Shown one piece after another: positions 62,317-64,000 of a stretch of DNA of 64,000 bases. The DNA is taken from positions 3,906,001 through 3,970,000 of the forward strand of contig NZ_CP144164.1 in assembly GCF_037478005.1 (NCBI RefSeq). Direction: 5' to 3'. The position numbers and the translations under genes were made by a program. Source of the stretch: Alteromonas sp. M12 (GTDB lineage: Bacteria; Pseudomonadota; Gammaproteobacteria; Enterobacterales; Alteromonadaceae). The notes below the pieces were generated by a model. It did not search any database and had not been told where the DNA came from. It saw only the letters and a program-made list of their open reading frames with translations. The stretch's first letter is position 1. Each line of letters starts with the position of its first letter.

Positions 62317-64000
62317 ATGTCAACAGTAACCGTGCCGTCGTTAATTTCAGCCTACAGTGCTGAAACAAAAAAATTATTATCGCAACTCACTTTAGAAGAA
62401 AAAGCGAAGCTTAGTTCCGGAAAAGATTTTTGGCGATTGCAAGGTATTGAGCGTTTCAACCTGCCTTCAATTATGGTTACTGATGGGCCACACGGTTTGC
62501 GTAAACAACCTGATGATTCTGATCACATAGGGTTGAATGATAGTGTACCTGCCACTTGCTTTCCCACCGCCTCAGGTTTAGCCGCAAGTTGGAATAGAGA
62601 ATTATTAGCTGAAGTTGGTAATGCTCTGGCCGACGAATGTCTCGCTGAAAAAGTAAGTGTTTTGTTAGGGCCTGGAGTCAACATTAAGCGTAACCCTTTA
62701 GGTGGGCGTAACTTCGAATATTTTTCTGAAGATCCCTATTTATCTGGCGAAATGTCCATTGCCTGGATCGATGGACTGCAGTCTAAGGGTATAGGTTGTA
62801 GCTTAAAGCACTATGCCGTGAATAATCATGAATCATCCCGCATGATCACCGATGTCATCATTGATGAACGCACCTTACGTGAAATATATTTGCCAGCGTT
62901 TGAATTTTCAGTGAAAAAAACTCAACCTTGGACAGTCATGTCAGCTTACAACAAAGTTGATGGCACCTATTTGGCGGAAAATCGTAAATTCCTAACGGAT
63001 ATTTTACAACAAGAATGGGGCTATCAAGGATTGGTAGTGACTGACTGGGGTGGTAATCATAATCGTGTATTGGGCATTAAAAATGGCCAAGGTTTAGAAA
63101 TGCCTTCCAGTGGAGATATCAACACCAATAGGATTATTCGTGCCGTTAAATGTGGCGATTTGTCCATGGAGGAGCTGGATAAATCTGTTGGTAGAGTACT
63201 GGATTTGATCATTCGTTCACGGGATGCATTTCAACCAACACATACATTTTCTGTCGACTCACACCATGCTTTAGCTCGAAAGGCAGCCGAAGAAGCATCT
63301 GTACTTTTGAAAAATGATGGTGGTCTATTACCTCTTTCAACCACAGATAACATTGCGGTAATTGGTGAATTTGCAAAAAACACCCGTTATCAAGGCAGTG
63401 GCAGTTCACAAATAATCCCGACTAAATTAGAGCAGCCTTACGATGCGATAGCTAAATTGATAGACAGCGATGGGTTATCCAATATTTGTTATTGCAAAGG
63501 TTATCACTTAGATGAAACCGAAGATCAACAACTCATATCTGAGGCACTTAAAATAGCTCAGAATAGTGATAAGGTAATTGTCATCTTGGGTTTACCCACA
63601 TCCTATGAATCCGAGGGTTTTGACCGCAAACATATGCATTTACCAAAGGTGCAATTGGATTTAATTGCAGCATTAGCCCCGGTTTATGAAAAGCTAGTCA
63701 TTGTGCTGCAAAATGGATCTCCTGTTGAATTGCCATTTGCGAACCAAGTGCCAGCGATTCTTGAAGCCTACTTAGGCGGGCAAGCAGGTGCATCAGCGCT
63801 TGCGAATATAATATTTGGACAAGTAAACCCCAGTGGTAAATTAGCTGAAACCTTCCCTGTCTCTATTGACGACGTCCCAAGTCAACCATGGTTCCCAGGT
63901 GAATCGCGACAAGTTCAATATCGAGAAAGCATTTGGGTGGGTTATCGTTATTTTGATACCGCTGAAGTGCCAGTTTTATTTCCATTTGGGCATGGTCTAT
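62317..64000 (+). CDS. glycoside hydrolase family 3 (beta-glucosidase-like), 3' end beyond window
   Basis: At least 561 residues, open to the window edge. The ATG follows AGGA by 9 nt. The N-terminal barrel has 'IMVTDGPHGLRKQ', 'GPGVNIKRNPLGGRNFEYFSEDPYL' (read in part), 'SLKHYAVNNHE' and the catalytic nucleophile Asp243 in 'LVVTDWGG'. The second alpha/beta domain begins 'AEEASVLLKNDGGLLPL' and continues with 'QGSGSSQI'. The last visible part, 'RYFDTAEVPVLFPFGHG', is the usual lead into a C-terminal fibronectin-like domain. There is no signal peptide, so it should act on imported oligosaccharides in the cytoplasm. Substrate (beta-glucoside, xyloside or other) cannot be settled. Confidence 0.92.
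   Translation, partial: MSTVTVPSLISAYSAETKKLLSQLTLEEKAKLSSGKDFWRLQGIERFNLPSIMVTDGPHGLRKQPDDSDHIGLNDSVPATCFPTASGLAASWNRELLAEVGNALADECLAEKVSVLLGPGVNIKRNPLGGRNFEYFSEDPYLSGEMSIAWIDGLQSKGIGCSLKHYAVNNHESSRMITDVIIDERTLREIYLPAFEFSVKKTQPWTVMSAYNKVDGTYLAENRKFLTDILQQEWGYQGLVVTDWGGNHNRVLGIKNGQGLEMPSSGDINTNRIIRAVKCGDLSMEELDKSVGRVLDLIIRSRDAFQPTHTFSVDSHHALARKAAEEASVLLKNDGGLLPLSTTDNIAVIGEFAKNTRYQGSGSSQIIPTKLEQPYDAIAKLIDSDGLSNICYCKGYHLDETEDQQLISEALKIAQNSDKVIVILGLPTSYESEGFDRKHMHLPKVQLDLIAALAPVYEKLVIVLQNGSPVELPFANQVPAILEAYLGGQAGASALANIIFGQVNPSGKLAETFPVSIDDVPSQPWFPGESRQVQYRESIWVGYRYFDTAEVPVLFPFGHGL

Noticed and set aside
62121..62363. 80-codon plus-strand open frame overlapping the GH3 start
   Set aside because: It is poly-Phe/Tyr/Cys translation of T-runs in the promoter. 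The GH3 frame with its own ribosome site is the real gene.

Overview
The window looks like a chromosomal segment of a marine gammaproteobacterium of the Alteromonadales, probably an Alteromonadaceae relative of Paraglaciecola, Glaciecola or Aliiglaciecola. This is inferred from the moderately AT-rich DNA, the TonB receptor type, the long periplasmic-propeller hybrid kinase, the sulfatases and the mannitol and uronate catabolism genes. No rRNA, tRNA, CRISPR array, integrase or transposase was found. The coding regions look vertically inherited and intact. Two genes run off the edges: a Sel1-repeat protein on the left and a GH3 glycosidase on the right.

Layout. 1-4.7 kb: Sel1 protein, a Pat-type acyl-CoA synthetase/GNAT fusion and, divergently, a histone-deacetylase-family enzyme, a plausible protein-acetylation pair. 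4.8-9.1 kb: mannitol operon (NCS1-type permease, mannitol 2-dehydrogenase, fructokinase) behind two palindromes. 9.8-11.4 kb: a YHYH lipoprotein and a small exported EF-hand protein. 11.4-14.7 kb: MlaA lipoprotein overlapping an MMPL/RND exporter, a likely lipid transport pair. 15.2-26.7 kb: a signalling block. One PilJ/NarX-like hybrid kinase faces a three-gene operon of a propeller hybrid kinase, a REC-GGDEF-EAL protein and a sigma-54 activator with a degenerate GGDEF domain. 27-30 kb: a subtilase ending in ten WEEAFI-type hexapeptides, and a small exported protein. 30-39 kb: SulP transporter with a universal stress protein, a PEP-CTERM-like protein, a MalT-type regulator, a YkvI-like membrane protein and a class IV aminotransferase.

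39-64 kb is a carbohydrate-utilisation region. A LacI regulator diverges, over a perfect 16-bp palindrome, from an operon of ManD-family dehydratase, Gfo/Idh/MocA oxidoreductase, sodium:solute symporter and an orphan lipoprotein. Then come a DUF885 lipoprotein, a TonB-dependent receptor and, behind a UxuR/ExuR-like site, uxuA, a class I phosphomannose-isomerase homologue and an Nramp-fold transporter that has lost its metal-binding motifs. An M28 peptidase, an NHL propeller protein, two formylglycine sulfatases and a signal-less GH3 enzyme follow.

Working model (inference): the cell imports and desulfates oligosaccharides from a sulfated, uronate-containing algal polysaccharide, cleaves them in the cytoplasm, and sends uronate carbon through D-mannonate to 2-keto-3-deoxygluconate. 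The mannitol operon would handle the other major carbon store of brown algae. The best leads for new biology are the Nramp-like protein as a possible organic-solute carrier, the sigma-54/c-di-GMP signalling operon, and the repeat-tailed protease.
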